Shown piece after piece: positions 17,670-27,622 of a stretch of 64,000 nucleotides of DNA. The notes below the pieces were generated by a model that did not search any database, was not told the DNA's origin, and saw only the letters and a program-made list of their open reading frames with translations. A program made the translations under genes and the position numbers. The stretch is taken from positions 1-64,000 of the forward strand of contig NZ_NOJY02000013.1 of assembly GCF_002250835.2 (NCBI RefSeq), written 5' to 3'. This stretch comes from Romboutsia weinsteinii. Lineage in GTDB: Bacteria; Bacillota; Clostridia; Peptostreptococcales; Peptostreptococcaceae. Position 1 is the stretch's first letter; each line of letters begins with the position of its first letter.

Positions 17670-18800
17670 TTATAAATACTCTGAGTATATTTTATCCATT
17701 TGGCATATAACTTTATCAAGAGAATAATTAGTAGAAATTTCATAACTTTGTCGCTCCATAGTTTCTAATAATGATTTATCATCATATAAAAGTTCTATCG
17801 AGTTAGCCATATTATCAACATCATCTATATCTACTAAAATTCCATTCTCCATATTATCCACTAAATCTTTATTTCCTCGTATATTTGTGCAGATAACAGG
17901 TTTTCTAGCAGACATAGCCTCAATAAGATTCTTTGGTAAGCCTTCTCTATATGAACAAGATACTATTATGTTACTAATGTTTAATATATCAGGTATGTCT
18001 TTTCTAAAACCTAACATTTGAATTGCATCATCTAAATTATTATCATAAATATATTTTTCTATATCTTTACTCATATCCCCTTCTCCAACTATGAGTAACT
18101 TTATGTTTTTGTCCTTCTTTCTAAGAATTTCAACTGCATCAATTATCATTTTCTGGTTTTTATTTTTATTTATTTCTCCTATTATAGATACTACAAAATC
18201 ATTTTCTTTAAGGTTAAATTTAGCATAGTTTTTTTCTGCTTTATCTTTATTATTTGTATATTTTTCTAAATCTACACCTATTCCATTTATTTTGTAGATA
18301 TTGCACCTTCTATTTTTAAATTTAGATTTGGCTCTAGAATAATCTTCTTCATTCATAGTAATTATTCCATCAGTCCATCTTGAAGCTATTTTTTCTAGAG
18401 GATAATATATAATCCAATTTTGAATAGGTGCTCCTTTAAAGAAATGGAACCCATGAGCCGTATATAATATAGGGCTAAAATTATTATTTTTTGCTACTAA
18501 ACGAGCAATAAATGCAGCTATCGGTGTGTGTGTGTGGATTAAGTCAAACTTATTTTGTTTTAAATATAAATCTAACTGTTTATATGACTTTATCAAATCC
18601 ATTGATATTGGATTTCTTGAAAAATCTATATTTTTCCACACTACTGTACCTAAGTCTTTATCCAAGGTCCTATATTTTTCTAAATCTAATTTAGTTGCAA
18701 CATGAACTTCATATCCCATCTTTTGAAATCTTTTTATATATGGTATATGAAAATTCATTATATGACTTTGAACCGTTGCAATAAAAAGAATTTTTTTCAT
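17670..18800 (-). CDS. Glycosyltransferase family 4
   Basis: GT-B retaining glycosyltransferase, 376 residues. The N-terminal domain shows QSHIMNFHIPYIKRFQKMGYEV and a histidine-rich IHTHTPIAAF segment like EpsD/CapM-type enzymes; the C-terminal domain has GEINKNKNQKMII and SYREGLPKNLIEAMSARKP. The ATG at 18800 lies 7 bases after GAAGG; a TTG one codon upstream is too close. First gene of the leftward operon, reading away from the divergent LCP gene. Confidence 0.92.
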   Translation of the reverse strand: MKKILFIATVQSHIMNFHIPYIKRFQKMGYEVHVATKLDLEKYRTLDKDLGTVVWKNIDFSRNPISMDLIKSYKQLDLYLKQNKFDLIHTHTPIAAFIARLVAKNNNFSPILYTAHGFHFFKGAPIQNWIIYYPLEKIASRWTDGIITMNEEDYSRAKSKFKNRRCNIYKINGIGVDLEKYTNNKDKAEKNYAKFNLKENDFVVSIIGEINKNKNQKMIIDAVEILRKKDKNIKLLIVGEGDMSKDIEKYIYDNNLDDAIQMLGFRKDIPDILNISNIIVSCSYREGLPKNLIEAMSARKPVICTNIRGNKDLVDNMENGILVDIDDVDNMANSIELLYDDKSLLETMERQSYEISTNYSLDKVICQMDKIYSEYL

Positions 18801-18976
18801 CAATTCACCTTCTCACTTATGTTTTTTTATTTTATGGTTAAAATATGTATAATATTTACTCAAATACAAACCATTATACAGTATATGTTTTTTTTTATCA
18901 ATATATTATTTAATTCGATCTATTAAGCTTTTATTCTATATAATATACCACTATTTCAATATAATAATTTATTATA

Positions 18977-19005
18977 TTGAATAAACCTACTTTATTTTAT
19001 ATAAT
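18977..19005 (+). promoter_or_regulatory. Sigma-A promoter of the LCP gene
   Basis: TTGAAT (18977-18982) and a perfect TATAAT (19000-19005) with a 17-base spacer, 33 bases before the TTG start of the LCP gene. Confidence 0.75.
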
Positions 19006-19038
19006 TATATCATACAAAAATAAGAAGAGGTGATAAGT

Positions 19039-20004
19039 TTGTCAAATCTAAAAAAACTGGTTGTTTTCTTGTTAGCTTTAGTAATTATTATACCAGCTAC
19101 AGCATTTGGGTATATGTATTATAAATTAAGCACTATACACGAGGGTGATAGTGACAGCGAGAAAATAGTAAGTAGTAGCGACTATAAATCAGAAAAAGGT
19201 ATACATAATATACTTTTAGTTGGTGTCGATACAACTGATAAGGAACAAGTTTCTAGGTCAGATGCTATGATGATTTTAACGATAGATAGCAATAGTAAGA
19301 GTTTAAAATTAACATCTTTGGCTAGAGATACATATGTAAATATAAAGGGTCGTGGAAAAGAAAAACTTACTCATGCATATGCATATGGAGGTATAAGTCT
19401 ATTATTACAAACTGTTGAGGAAAATTTTGAATTAGATATACAAGATTATGTTGTTGTTAATTTCAACTCATTTATGTCTGTATTAGATGTAATTGGAGGA
19501 ATAGAGGTTGATGTTTCTGCTTCAGAATTAGAAGAACTTCGTTATTTCACTATCGAAACTTATTACTTAGGAAAGTATGATAAAAAAGGTCCTATTGATT
19601 ATGTAGAATCTCCAGGTACGCAAACTCTAAATGCATATCAAGCACTAGCATATGCTCGAATCAGAAAAAATGATACTGCTTTTGATAGAGATGAGCGTCA
19701 AAGAAAAATATTACAAGCTACACTTAATAAATTAACTTCTTTACCATTTACAAAATATAACTCTTTAATAGATGGTGTGCTACCTCATATTAAGACAAAT
19801 ATGAAGCCAGGAGCCATACTTAAAACAGGTTCTACTGTGCTTGGTATAGGAGATTTTGATATAAAGCAGTTAGAATTCCCTATTTTAGAATATTCAGAGC
19901 AAGGCATATATGAAGATGCAGGATGGGTAGTTAGATTTGATGAAGATAAATGTATTCCAATACTACATGACTTTATTTTCAAAAATAAAATGTATACACC
20001 ATAA
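19039..20004 (+). CDS. LytR-CpsA-Psr (LCP) ligase
   Basis: Membrane-anchored LCP phosphotransferase that attaches lipid-linked glycopolymers to peptidoglycan on the outer surface. One N-terminal helix (about residues 8-28) leads to the LCP core: ILLVGVDT, SRSDAMMILTID, SLARDTYVNI, KLTHAYAYGG, and the Arg-rich ALAYARIRKNDTAFDRDERQR. All Asp and Arg residues that bind the pyrophosphate are present. I start at TTG 19039, 8 bases after GAGG; the upstream GTG lies within that site. It is the only rightward gene inside the polysaccharide locus. Two paralogues occur at 45386 and 61059. Confidence 0.95.
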   Translation: MSNLKKLVVFLLALVIIIPATAFGYMYYKLSTIHEGDSDSEKIVSSSDYKSEKGIHNILLVGVDTTDKEQVSRSDAMMILTIDSNSKSLKLTSLARDTYVNIKGRGKEKLTHAYAYGGISLLLQTVEENFELDIQDYVVVNFNSFMSVLDVIGGIEVDVSASELEELRYFTIETYYLGKYDKKGPIDYVESPGTQTLNAYQALAYARIRKNDTAFDRDERQRKILQATLNKLTSLPFTKYNSLIDGVLPHIKTNMKPGAILKTGSTVLGIGDFDIKQLEFPILEYSEQGIYEDAGWVVRFDEDKCIPILHDFIFKNKMYTP

Positions 20005-20023
20005 TATATTTAATATTTTATAT

Positions 20024-20059
20024 AAAAAAAGTAAAGTCAAAATTGACTTTACTTTTTTT
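20024..20059. terminator. Bidirectional terminator
   Basis: Perfect palindrome AAAAAAAGTAAAGTCAA / TTGACTTTACTTTTTTT between the convergent LCP and sugar-transferase genes, with T tracts in both directions. Confidence 0.85.
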
Positions 20060-20098
20060 ATACAATCCTAATTTAATATTTATGTGACTTGCTTAATA

Positions 20099-20767
20099 TT
20101 ATCGTGCTCCTTCACCAGTAAATACTACCTTTACTGTTTTAAATATTATTTTTATGTCCATTACAAAGCTCATATTATTTATATAATTTATATCCCACTT
20201 TAACTTTTCCTTAGGTGTCATCTCATATCCACCATTTACTTGTGCCCATCCTGTAAGACCTGGCTTAATAACTAATCGATTTATAAATCCAGGTATCTCT
20301 TCTTCAAATTGATTTGTTAGCTCTGGCCTCTCTGGTCTTGGTCCAATAATGCTCATGTCACCTTTTAATATATTCAACAATTGAGGTATTTCATCTATTC
20401 TTGTTTTTCTAATAAAATTACCTGTTTTAGTTATCCTAGGGTCATCTTTTTGAGCCCATTGTGCTCCACCAATTTTTTCAGCATCAATCCTCATAGATCT
20501 AATCTTATATATATAAAATACTTTTCCAGATCTACCTAATCGCTCTTGTTTGTATAAAATTGGTCCTCCATCTTCAAGCTTTACTAATAATCCAAAGATT
20601 ATCATAAATGGTATTCCAATTAATAAACCAGAGACTGACCCTATAATATCAAAACTACGCTTACAAAAATCATAAAACATATTTTTATTTAATTTCACTT
20701 GAAATTCATTCTTATTTTCATCATTTTCTTTAGAAATAATAGTATTCTTTGACATATATGATTCCAT
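20099..20767 (-). CDS. Undecaprenyl-phosphate sugar-1-phosphate transferase (initiating enzyme)
   Basis: Monotopic PHPT of the bacterial sugar transferase family that starts a repeat unit by placing a sugar-1-phosphate on undecaprenyl phosphate. A membrane helix at about residues 38-62 (FDIIGSVSGLLIGIPFMIIF) is followed by YKQERLGRSGKVFYIYKIRSM, the DPRITKTGNFIRKTRIDEIPQ core, IIGPRPERPEL and PGLTGWAQVNGG. All signature residues are intact. GGAGG lies 7 bases before the ATG. At 222 residues it is the short, single-domain type, as in EpsL/WcaJ cores. It most likely primes the polymer built by the neighbouring GT4 enzymes. Confidence 0.93.
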   Translation of the reverse strand: MESYMSKNTIISKENDENKNEFQVKLNKNMFYDFCKRSFDIIGSVSGLLIGIPFMIIFGLLVKLEDGGPILYKQERLGRSGKVFYIYKIRSMRIDAEKIGGAQWAQKDDPRITKTGNFIRKTRIDEIPQLLNILKGDMSIIGPRPERPELTNQFEEEIPGFINRLVIKPGLTGWAQVNGGYEMTPKEKLKWDINYINNMSFVMDIKIIFKTVKVVFTGEGAR

Positions 20768-20945
20768 TCAATATCCTCCCTTAATAATTTTTATATTCTT
20801 GTCTAAATATTATTTGTATTTAGTCGACAAACTATTAGTATTTTTCTACTATATCGACTCCATTATTACATAGGTATGTTATTTTAATCATATATAAATA
20901 TATCATATTTATACAAAAAATAATACTATAATGTATTTTTTGTAT

Positions 20946-20978
20946 AAAAAAAGTCTATAAAATTATAGACTTTTTTTT
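20946..20978 (-). terminator. Terminator after glf
   Basis: AAAAAAAGTCTATAA / TTATAGACTTTTTTTT directly follows the glf stop on the minus strand. Confidence 0.85.
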
Positions 20979-20981
20979 ATA

Positions 20982-22079
20982 TTATATATTTTTTATTCTA
21001 TCTTCAAATATATCAAGTGCTGTTTCAACTACTGCATCTATATTATAATATTTATACTGTGCTAGTCTACCAACAAAAATAACATTGTCTAATTTATCAG
21101 CTTCTTGCTTATACTTATTATATTGATCCATAGCTTCTTTTTGCGGTACTGGATAATAAGGTTCTCCATCCCATTTTGGATATTCCCTTGCTATAGTTGT
21201 CTTATGATTTAATTGACCAGTTAGTTTTTTATACTCAGTAATTCTTGTAAAATCATAATCATTAGGATAATTTATAACAGATTCATCTTGATAAGATTCT
21301 GTATCAATAGTTTCTAATTCAAACTCCAAACTCCTGTATTTAAGCTTATCATATTTATAATCAAAGAAATAGTCTATAGGACCAGTATATATTAATTTAT
21401 CATATTTTAGATCACTTATTATATCTTTATAATCTGTATTTAGCATTATATGTATTTTAGGGTTATTTGACATATTCTCGCACATTTTTGTATAACCATA
21501 TTTCGGCATACCTTGATATTTATCCGCAAAATATCTAGTATCTCTATTTGTTCTTACTGGAATTCTAGATATAACTGATTTATCTAATTCATTTGGATAT
21601 ACATCCCATTGTTTCTTTGTATAATGTTTAAAGAATTTTTCATATATCTCATTTCCTGCCTTACTCAATACAACATCTTCAGAATTTTTTATTTCTTCAA
21701 TTTCTAAAGATTTATCTCTTAAGTATTGTTCTACTTCATTAGTTGAAAGATTTAAATTATAAAGAGCATTTATAGTCTCACAACTAATTGGCATAGGTAT
21801 ATTATTTCCATCTATATATGATAATACTCTATGTTGATAGTAATTCCACTTAGTAAACTTACTTAGGTAATCCCATACTTTTTTAGAGTTTGTGTGGAAT
21901 ATATGTGGTCCATATTTATGTATCATGATTCCTTCTTCATTATAGTAATCATAACAGTTTCCACCTATATGGTTTCTCTTTTCTATAATTAAAACATGCT
22001 CATCCATTTCATTTGCTATTCGATTTGCTATTGTTAATCCCGCAAGACCAGCTCCAACAATAATATATTTAAATTTCAT
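20982..22079 (-). CDS. glf: UDP-galactopyranose mutase
   Basis: FAD enzyme converting UDP-galactopyranose to UDP-galactofuranose. The N-terminus has the FAD-binding IIVGAGLAGLTIANRIA and the family motif HIGGNCYDYYNEEGIMIHKYGPHIFHT; later come RIPVRTNRDTRYF and the C-terminal FVGRLAQYKYYNIDAV. Length 365 is normal. AAGGAGG precedes the ATG. It starts 2 bases after the stop of the transferase upstream, so translation is probably coupled. Its presence implies a galactofuranose-containing surface polymer. Confidence 0.96.
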   Translation of the reverse strand: MKFKYIIVGAGLAGLTIANRIANEMDEHVLIIEKRNHIGGNCYDYYNEEGIMIHKYGPHIFHTNSKKVWDYLSKFTKWNYYQHRVLSYIDGNNIPMPISCETINALYNLNLSTNEVEQYLRDKSLEIEEIKNSEDVVLSKAGNEIYEKFFKHYTKKQWDVYPNELDKSVISRIPVRTNRDTRYFADKYQGMPKYGYTKMCENMSNNPKIHIMLNTDYKDIISDLKYDKLIYTGPIDYFFDYKYDKLKYRSLEFELETIDTESYQDESVINYPNDYDFTRITEYKKLTGQLNHKTTIAREYPKWDGEPYYPVPQKEAMDQYNKYKQEADKLDNVIFVGRLAQYKYYNIDAVVETALDIFEDRIKNI

Positions 22080-22081
22080 AA

Positions 22082-23176
22082 CTATACCTCCTTGTTATTT
22101 TTTATGTCTTCTTCTATTTTCTTCATTGCTCTTTTTATAAAGTATCCTTTTGAAACCTTATGTCTCAAATCATTTATATTCCTTGCCATATCTGAGTAAT
22201 CCTCTTCTCCTAAAGCATCAATCTTATATTGTAAATCATTTAGACTTTCAACACTTATTCCTATATTATGCATCTCAACAAATTTAGATATAGCTGCCTG
22301 TTTCCATACAATAACTGGTATACCAGAAGCTATATATAACGAAAGCTTATGTGGATTATTATACTTTGTATACTCTCCAATTATTCCTGTGCAAGTATCT
22401 AAACTTTCTCCATCCCATATTAATCCAAAGCTTTCATTTAGCACACTAGTTAGTTGTTCAGGAGTACATATACCCTTATATTCTACATTACCACATTGAT
22501 AATTTTCATGACTATAGTTAGGTCCATATAAGTTAAACTTTAGCCCTTTAATTTGTAGTTTATTCATATCGTATATAAATCTACTTTTATTTTTATCTAA
22601 GTTTCCAGCAAAAGCTACAGTCTTAGTATTTGACTCTATATTATGCTTTTCTTCAATTTCATCTGATTTATAGTCAAATACATCTAAGTCAATAGTCTTA
22701 GATTTTAGCCCATTGTCTTTTAACCATCTTGACATAACTGAGTTATGAGCTATAACATAGTCAAATTTATTTAATTCGGTAATTTCTTTTCTTACATTTT
22801 CATCATAATCATCTTTTCCATTGTGGAATCTAATACTATATAAGTCATGAATTACTGCAACCAAATTCACACTTTTCTTTTCTTTAAGCTTGTCTATATA
22901 CACACTTTCTATAGTTTCCTTAGTTTTACCATATGTAATTGGATGGTTTAGTACTACTATAGAGTTATCCTTAAACAAATATTTATACTTGTTCCATTTA
23001 TATAAAATATGAATTAATTTTATATATTTATTACTATTATCATCTACAATAAATAGTTTTTTATAATCTATTTCATCAAGAAAATCTTCAACATCAAATA
23101 CAGCTTTAGATCCAGCGTGGTTTGAATTGACTCTTTCACCATGTAGCGATAATACGTATTTATTAATATTATTCAT
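22082..23176 (-). CDS. Gtf3-like glycosyltransferase, probable galactofuranosyltransferase
   Basis: A 364-residue GT-B protein related to Gtf3/galactofuranosyltransferase-type enzymes. It shows VIHDLYSIRF, VAFAGNLDKNKSRFIYDM, and the C-terminal donor region NPHKLSLYIASGIPVIVWKQAAISKFV, all typical of that group. Being directly coupled to glf, it is a good candidate to use UDP-Galf, but this is inference from context. Cytosolic with no membrane helix. The nearest upstream gene is a SPOR-tailed amidase that ends in a terminator, so this gene probably begins the transcript. Confidence 0.8.
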   Translation of the reverse strand: MNNINKYVLSLHGERVNSNHAGSKAVFDVEDFLDEIDYKKLFIVDDNSNKYIKLIHILYKWNKYKYLFKDNSIVVLNHPITYGKTKETIESVYIDKLKEKKSVNLVAVIHDLYSIRFHNGKDDYDENVRKEITELNKFDYVIAHNSVMSRWLKDNGLKSKTIDLDVFDYKSDEIEEKHNIESNTKTVAFAGNLDKNKSRFIYDMNKLQIKGLKFNLYGPNYSHENYQCGNVEYKGICTPEQLTSVLNESFGLIWDGESLDTCTGIIGEYTKYNNPHKLSLYIASGIPVIVWKQAAISKFVEMHNIGISVESLNDLQYKIDALGEEDYSDMARNINDLRHKVSKGYFIKRAMKKIEEDIKNNKEV

Positions 23177-23282
23177 TGATATTTTCCCTTCGTGAGTTAT
23201 TATTTTATATAATATTTATTTTTTACTTTATGTATAATAATAACATACTTAGATATTTTATGTAAATATAGTAGAGATTATA

Positions 23283-23333
23283 AAAAAGCCCTTTGAAATA
23301 TCTATACTTTACTGATACTTCAAAGGACTTTTT
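23283..23333 (-). terminator. Terminator after the SPOR-tailed amidase
   Basis: AAAAAAGCCCTTTGAA and TTCAAAGGACTTTTTT form a long stem with an inner TATC/GATA pair, just beyond the stop codon on the minus strand. Confidence 0.8.
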
Positions 23334-23351
23334 TATTTATACTTAAGTGTC

Positions 23352-25190
23352 TTACCTAACTTTAACTTGATTATACCAACCATAATTGTTTTTAATCCAA
23401 TCAGACTTTTCATATGCTTGACTCTTACTATTAAAATCTCCTGTAACAAGTCTATAATTATAAACAAATTCACCAGTTTCTTCTGCTCTAGTCCACCAAC
23501 CAAACTTTGAATTTATTGTATTCATTGCATTTTTTACTGATGCTTCACCCATAAATCCACCAGTAACCACTCTATACTTACCTGGGTTTGATGTAGGCTC
23601 ATATTTTGACCACCATCCCATAGTGTCACTTAAATCCTGAACTGCTTTTTTTGCCATCTCTAAATTATTAAACTCTCCAGTTACAATTCTATATATTGGA
23701 GTAGTACTATAGTTTACATTAGCATCTCCTACAGATTCATATTTAACCCACCATCCAGTTTTTGACTGTATTTTCTGTAATGCAGATTTTACTTGTTCTT
23801 CTCCTGTGAATGTACCTGTAACGACTCTAAATTTACCAGGACTTCCTGTTGGTTCATATTTCGACCACCAACCGCCTATTCTTTGTAGTTCGCTTACTGC
23901 ATTTCTTGCTTGTTCTTCACTACCAAATTCACCAGTTACAATCCTATATTGAGTATTATCTAATGATATTTTTTTATGCTCTAAATACCAACCAGTCGCT
24001 TTTCCTAATGCATTTTTTGCGTCTAATACACTTTGTTCACCTGGAAAACTAAACATGTCTATGTAATATTTATTTGTATCAGGCACTAAATCGTTATAAT
24101 ATTTTTGAACCTTAGATACAAATGAATTCCATCCATTATCTCTTCCTAATATCTTAGCTGGACAGTTTTTCCCCGAAAAATCTTTATGCATTCTTAAGCT
24201 ACTAACAGGTAAATTTAGTTCGTGTAGAAGTTGAGCTGCTAGTTTTGCTCCGTTTTCTTCAGCTGCCATATAGTTTCCATCAGAGTTTTCACATATTTCT
24301 ATACCTATACTACTTCTATTACCAGGACCACTTCCATCACCAGCGTGGTATCCTATTTCATTCATAGGTAAACTTTGGTATATTTCTTTGTCATCCGCTG
24401 TGAAATGCCATGATGTATAGCTACCTCCATTGATTGAATTATTGTATAGTAAGTTTGCATGAGCACTGGCATTAGCTCCTTTACCAGTATTTGCCGTATT
24501 ATGTATTGTTATATACTTCGGCTTCATAGGATTTGCTGGTCTTACGTTATTACTAATTTTTGCTAGCTTAACTTTTAGAGGAACTCCTAATATGTTAGTT
24601 TTATCCATAGTTGACACGCTATTTGGGAATTTTCCATTTTCAGTATAGAACCATCCTGATACATTTCCATTATCAATATAGAACCAATCCCCTGCCTTAT
24701 TTTTTATAGAGTATGTACCTACAGGTATCTGCACTTCTGTTTTAAATATATCAAAAGGCTTACTATGTAAATTTAAAGTAGTACTAGTCGTAAATTGTTC
24801 ATTATTCATATTTTCTATTTCTCTTAGCTGTACATTATCATCTTTATATATCCATTTATAACCTGCATATGTATCTATATAGAAATAGTTTCCTTTTCTT
24901 TTTGTTGCTACTAGCATTTGTGGTTCTAGTTCTCCAACAACTTGAGATGAAGTCGATGGAGTATTATACATTTTTATATTTACATTATTATATAGATAAA
25001 ATGTAGCATTTTTTTCATATGAATTAAACACATATGGCATTGGAGCATCACCTTGTTCCTGCGTTTGCTCTATATCTATTATATGATTTCTTCCATCCTC
25101 TAGATCAAAATCTGCATATGCAGATATATTACTCGAAATTACCATTCCTATGGTTAAAACACTTGCAAATATCTTTTTTATAAATTTCAC
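23352..25190 (-). CDS. Secreted SH3b-Amidase_2 with six SPOR-like half repeats
   Basis: Exported wall hydrolase of 612 residues. A signal peptide (1-27, ending SAYA) is followed by two SH3b-like segments (about 50-185) and an Amidase_2 domain (about 220-365: ITIHNTANTGKGANASAHA, WHFTADDKEIYQ, GYHAGDGSG, HKDFSGKNCPAKI) that cuts MurNAc-L-Ala. The remaining 240 residues are six units of 38-40 residues with the pattern Y-R-[IV]-V-T-G-x-F ... G-W-W, each one beta-alpha-beta unit of a SPOR domain. The start is GTG after GGGAG. The gene behind it carries the same tail, and 28 bases separate them. SPOR modules usually bind stripped glycan strands. Confidence 0.9.
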   Translation of the reverse strand: MKFIKKIFASVLTIGMVISSNISAYADFDLEDGRNHIIDIEQTQEQGDAPMPYVFNSYEKNATFYLYNNVNIKMYNTPSTSSQVVGELEPQMLVATKRKGNYFYIDTYAGYKWIYKDDNVQLREIENMNNEQFTTSTTLNLHSKPFDIFKTEVQIPVGTYSIKNKAGDWFYIDNGNVSGWFYTENGKFPNSVSTMDKTNILGVPLKVKLAKISNNVRPANPMKPKYITIHNTANTGKGANASAHANLLYNNSINGGSYTSWHFTADDKEIYQSLPMNEIGYHAGDGSGPGNRSSIGIEICENSDGNYMAAEENGAKLAAQLLHELNLPVSSLRMHKDFSGKNCPAKILGRDNGWNSFVSKVQKYYNDLVPDTNKYYIDMFSFPGEQSVLDAKNALGKATGWYLEHKKISLDNTQYRIVTGEFGSEEQARNAVSELQRIGGWWSKYEPTGSPGKFRVVTGTFTGEEQVKSALQKIQSKTGWWVKYESVGDANVNYSTTPIYRIVTGEFNNLEMAKKAVQDLSDTMGWWSKYEPTSNPGKYRVVTGGFMGEASVKNAMNTINSKFGWWTRAEETGEFVYNYRLVTGDFNSKSQAYEKSDWIKNNYGWYNQVKVR

Positions 25191-25218
25191 TGTCTCAATC
25201 TCCCTTTTAAAATTTTTA

Positions 25219-27456
25219 TTATCTTTCTTTAACTTCTACATACCATCCATACTTATGTCTAACCCAGGAAGCTTTTTCTTCTGCTACTAGTTTGTTAACA
25301 AAATCGCCTGTTACTAGTCTATAGTTATCCACAAATTCACCTGTTTCTTCATGAACTGCCCACCAATTAAACTTACTTCTAATAGTATCTACTGCTATTT
25401 GTACTGATTCCTCCCCTGTGAATCCACCAGTTACAATTCTATATTTTCCTGGGTCTTTACTAGGCTCATATTTTGCCCACCATCCTGTTAAATTCATCAG
25501 TTCTTCAAGCGCATTGCTAGCACTACTCTCATTGTTAAAGTCACCAGTTACAATTCTATATATTGGTGTAGTACTTACAGATACATTTGTTTCACCAATG
25601 CTTTCATATGTTACCCACCACCCCATAGAATTTTTGACTAGCTTTACGGCTGATTCTACACTTGATTTGCTATTAAATTCTCCAGTTACAATTCTATACT
25701 TACCATTTGTATCTGTAGTCTCATACGTTACCCACCATCCAGTCATATCTGTAAGTTTTTTAACAGCATCTTTTACACTTTCTTCACTATTAAATTCTCC
25801 TGTAACCAATCTATATTTAGAATTATCAACTGTAATTTTCTTATAATCTACATACCATCCTGTTTCATTTTTCAAAGCATTCATTGCATTTTTAGCACTT
25901 TGTTCTCCAAAGAAAGTATTTATATCTAAGAAATGTTTGTTATTATTTACCTGGTCGCTAACTATTGATGGATCACTTTCATTATGAGCTCTATCAACTG
26001 ATGTTATCGCATATACATATTTATCATTACTATTTATGTTAATGTCCTTATATTCGGATTTTTGACCTACACTTGGAACTGTTGTTAAGATTTTACTCGG
26101 ATCATCTATATTTATTGATTCTCCATCTTTAAATCTATAGATGACGTAATATCTAGTATCATCAGATACTCTATTTATTATAATTTCATTTGAATTAGAT
26201 ACTCTGTTTATTATAATATTCGGAGATTTAGGTGGTACGCTATCTTTCCAATTCATTACTTTAGGTAGTGCAGGATATTTATATATTTGGCTTAAACTAT
26301 CTCTAACTCCAGCAAAATTATTTCGTATATCCTTTAAGCTATAATGTATACTACCTGACACATTTGAGTTACTTTTATTCAAATTTACCTGAGGTATTAT
26401 TTGAGATGCTACAGATTCCTTATATATTCCTTGTGAAATATATAAGTGAGTATTTTTGCCTTGAACTTCATTGCCCCACCAAGGTACAAGTTTAGAATAG
26501 TCAGCTGCTTTATTGCCAATTTCCCAATACAATTGCGGTGATACATAATCTATCCACCCATTGTTTATCCATGTTCTCGTGTCCGCGTATATATCATAAT
26601 AACTTTGTCCTCCAGATGTTTCAGATCCAGTGGGATCACTAGATGCATTTTTCCATATCCCTCTTGGACTTATACCAAATTTGACATATGGTTTTATATT
26701 ATTTATAGAAGTTCTCACATCTTTAACCAGCTTATTTACACTATCGCGTCTGAAATCATCTAGACTTAGTCCATTAGAGTATTGTTGATATGCATCTTGA
26801 TCTGCAAAATCTTTTGATGGATAAAAGTAATCATCAAATACAATTCCATCTACATCATAATTTTTCACAACTTCATCTATGCTTCCTACTATATAATCTC
26901 TTACTTGAGGTAATCCTGGATTGTAAAATAGCCCATATATCGGATTTCCATACTTATCCTCTCCTGATTTACTTTCAACTACCCAGGAAGGATTTTGCTT
27001 TGCCTTATTATCATTTGATAATACATCTAGGTTAGTTCCACTAGTTGTTATTCTATATGGATTAAACCATGCATGTAATTCTAGATTTCTTTTATGAGCC
27101 TCTTCTATCATAAATTCTAATGGATCATATCCAGGGTCTTTTCCTTGTGAACCTGTCAATACATCTGACCATGGATTTATTTCTGATTTATATAATGCAT
27201 CTCCTTTTGGTCTAACTTGAACTATTACAGTATTAAATCCTAATTTTTTAACCTCATCTAATATATCTATGAAGTCTTGCTTTTGCGCTTGAGCATTATT
27301 TTTATGTTTGGAATTTGGCCAATCTATGTTATGTACAGATGATATCCAAACCGCTCTAGTTTCTCTTTTACTAACTGATGATACGTCTGCTTCTGCTATA
27401 TTACTATTGCTTAATATAATAAATATAGTTATCATCATCATAATTATTTTTTTCAT
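25219..27456 (-). CDS. Secreted GH10-like (GHL10) enzyme with six SPOR-like half repeats
   Basis: Exported protein of 745 residues. After a signal peptide (to about residue 24, SNIAEA) comes a GHL10/DUF187 TIM barrel (about 30-400) opening with ETRAVWISSVHNIDWPNS and containing VIVQVRPKGDALY, DGIVFDDYFYP and WIDYVSPQLYWE; the family is thought to act on glycans. A fibronectin-like segment spans about 405-490. The last 250 residues repeat the six SPOR-like units of the next gene in the same order. I start at ATG 27456 after GGGGGG; a longer frame adds 11 residues. The two genes form an operon for wall remodelling. Confidence 0.88.
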   Translation of the reverse strand: MKKIIMMMITIFIILSNSNIAEADVSSVSKRETRAVWISSVHNIDWPNSKHKNNAQAQKQDFIDILDEVKKLGFNTVIVQVRPKGDALYKSEINPWSDVLTGSQGKDPGYDPLEFMIEEAHKRNLELHAWFNPYRITTSGTNLDVLSNDNKAKQNPSWVVESKSGEDKYGNPIYGLFYNPGLPQVRDYIVGSIDEVVKNYDVDGIVFDDYFYPSKDFADQDAYQQYSNGLSLDDFRRDSVNKLVKDVRTSINNIKPYVKFGISPRGIWKNASSDPTGSETSGGQSYYDIYADTRTWINNGWIDYVSPQLYWEIGNKAADYSKLVPWWGNEVQGKNTHLYISQGIYKESVASQIIPQVNLNKSNSNVSGSIHYSLKDIRNNFAGVRDSLSQIYKYPALPKVMNWKDSVPPKSPNIIINRVSNSNEIIINRVSDDTRYYVIYRFKDGESINIDDPSKILTTVPSVGQKSEYKDININSNDKYVYAITSVDRAHNESDPSIVSDQVNNNKHFLDINTFFGEQSAKNAMNALKNETGWYVDYKKITVDNSKYRLVTGEFNSEESVKDAVKKLTDMTGWWVTYETTDTNGKYRIVTGEFNSKSSVESAVKLVKNSMGWWVTYESIGETNVSVSTTPIYRIVTGDFNNESSASNALEELMNLTGWWAKYEPSKDPGKYRIVTGGFTGEESVQIAVDTIRSKFNWWAVHEETGEFVDNYRLVTGDFVNKLVAEEKASWVRHKYGWYVEVKER

Positions 27457-27586
27457 TAATTCCCCCCATATAATTACTAAATACAACATATATGATACTA
27501 TATATTACTTTTTTTTTCTACTAATAGTATATTTTTATAACAATTCATCTATTTTTTATACATATTACTATCTAAATTAACAAAAT

Positions 27587-27614
27587 AAAAGGAGATGATT
27601 TTTCATCTCCTTTT
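27587..27614 (-). terminator. Terminator after murJ
   Basis: AAAAGGAGATGA-TTTT-CATCTCCTTTT followed by T-rich sequence on the minus strand. Confidence 0.85.
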
Positions 27615-27622
27615 ATTTTTAT

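Noticed and set aside
25418..25846. Plus-strand 142-codon frame across the SPOR-like repeats
   Set aside because: Its internal repeats merely mirror the repeat units on the coding strand; no start signal.
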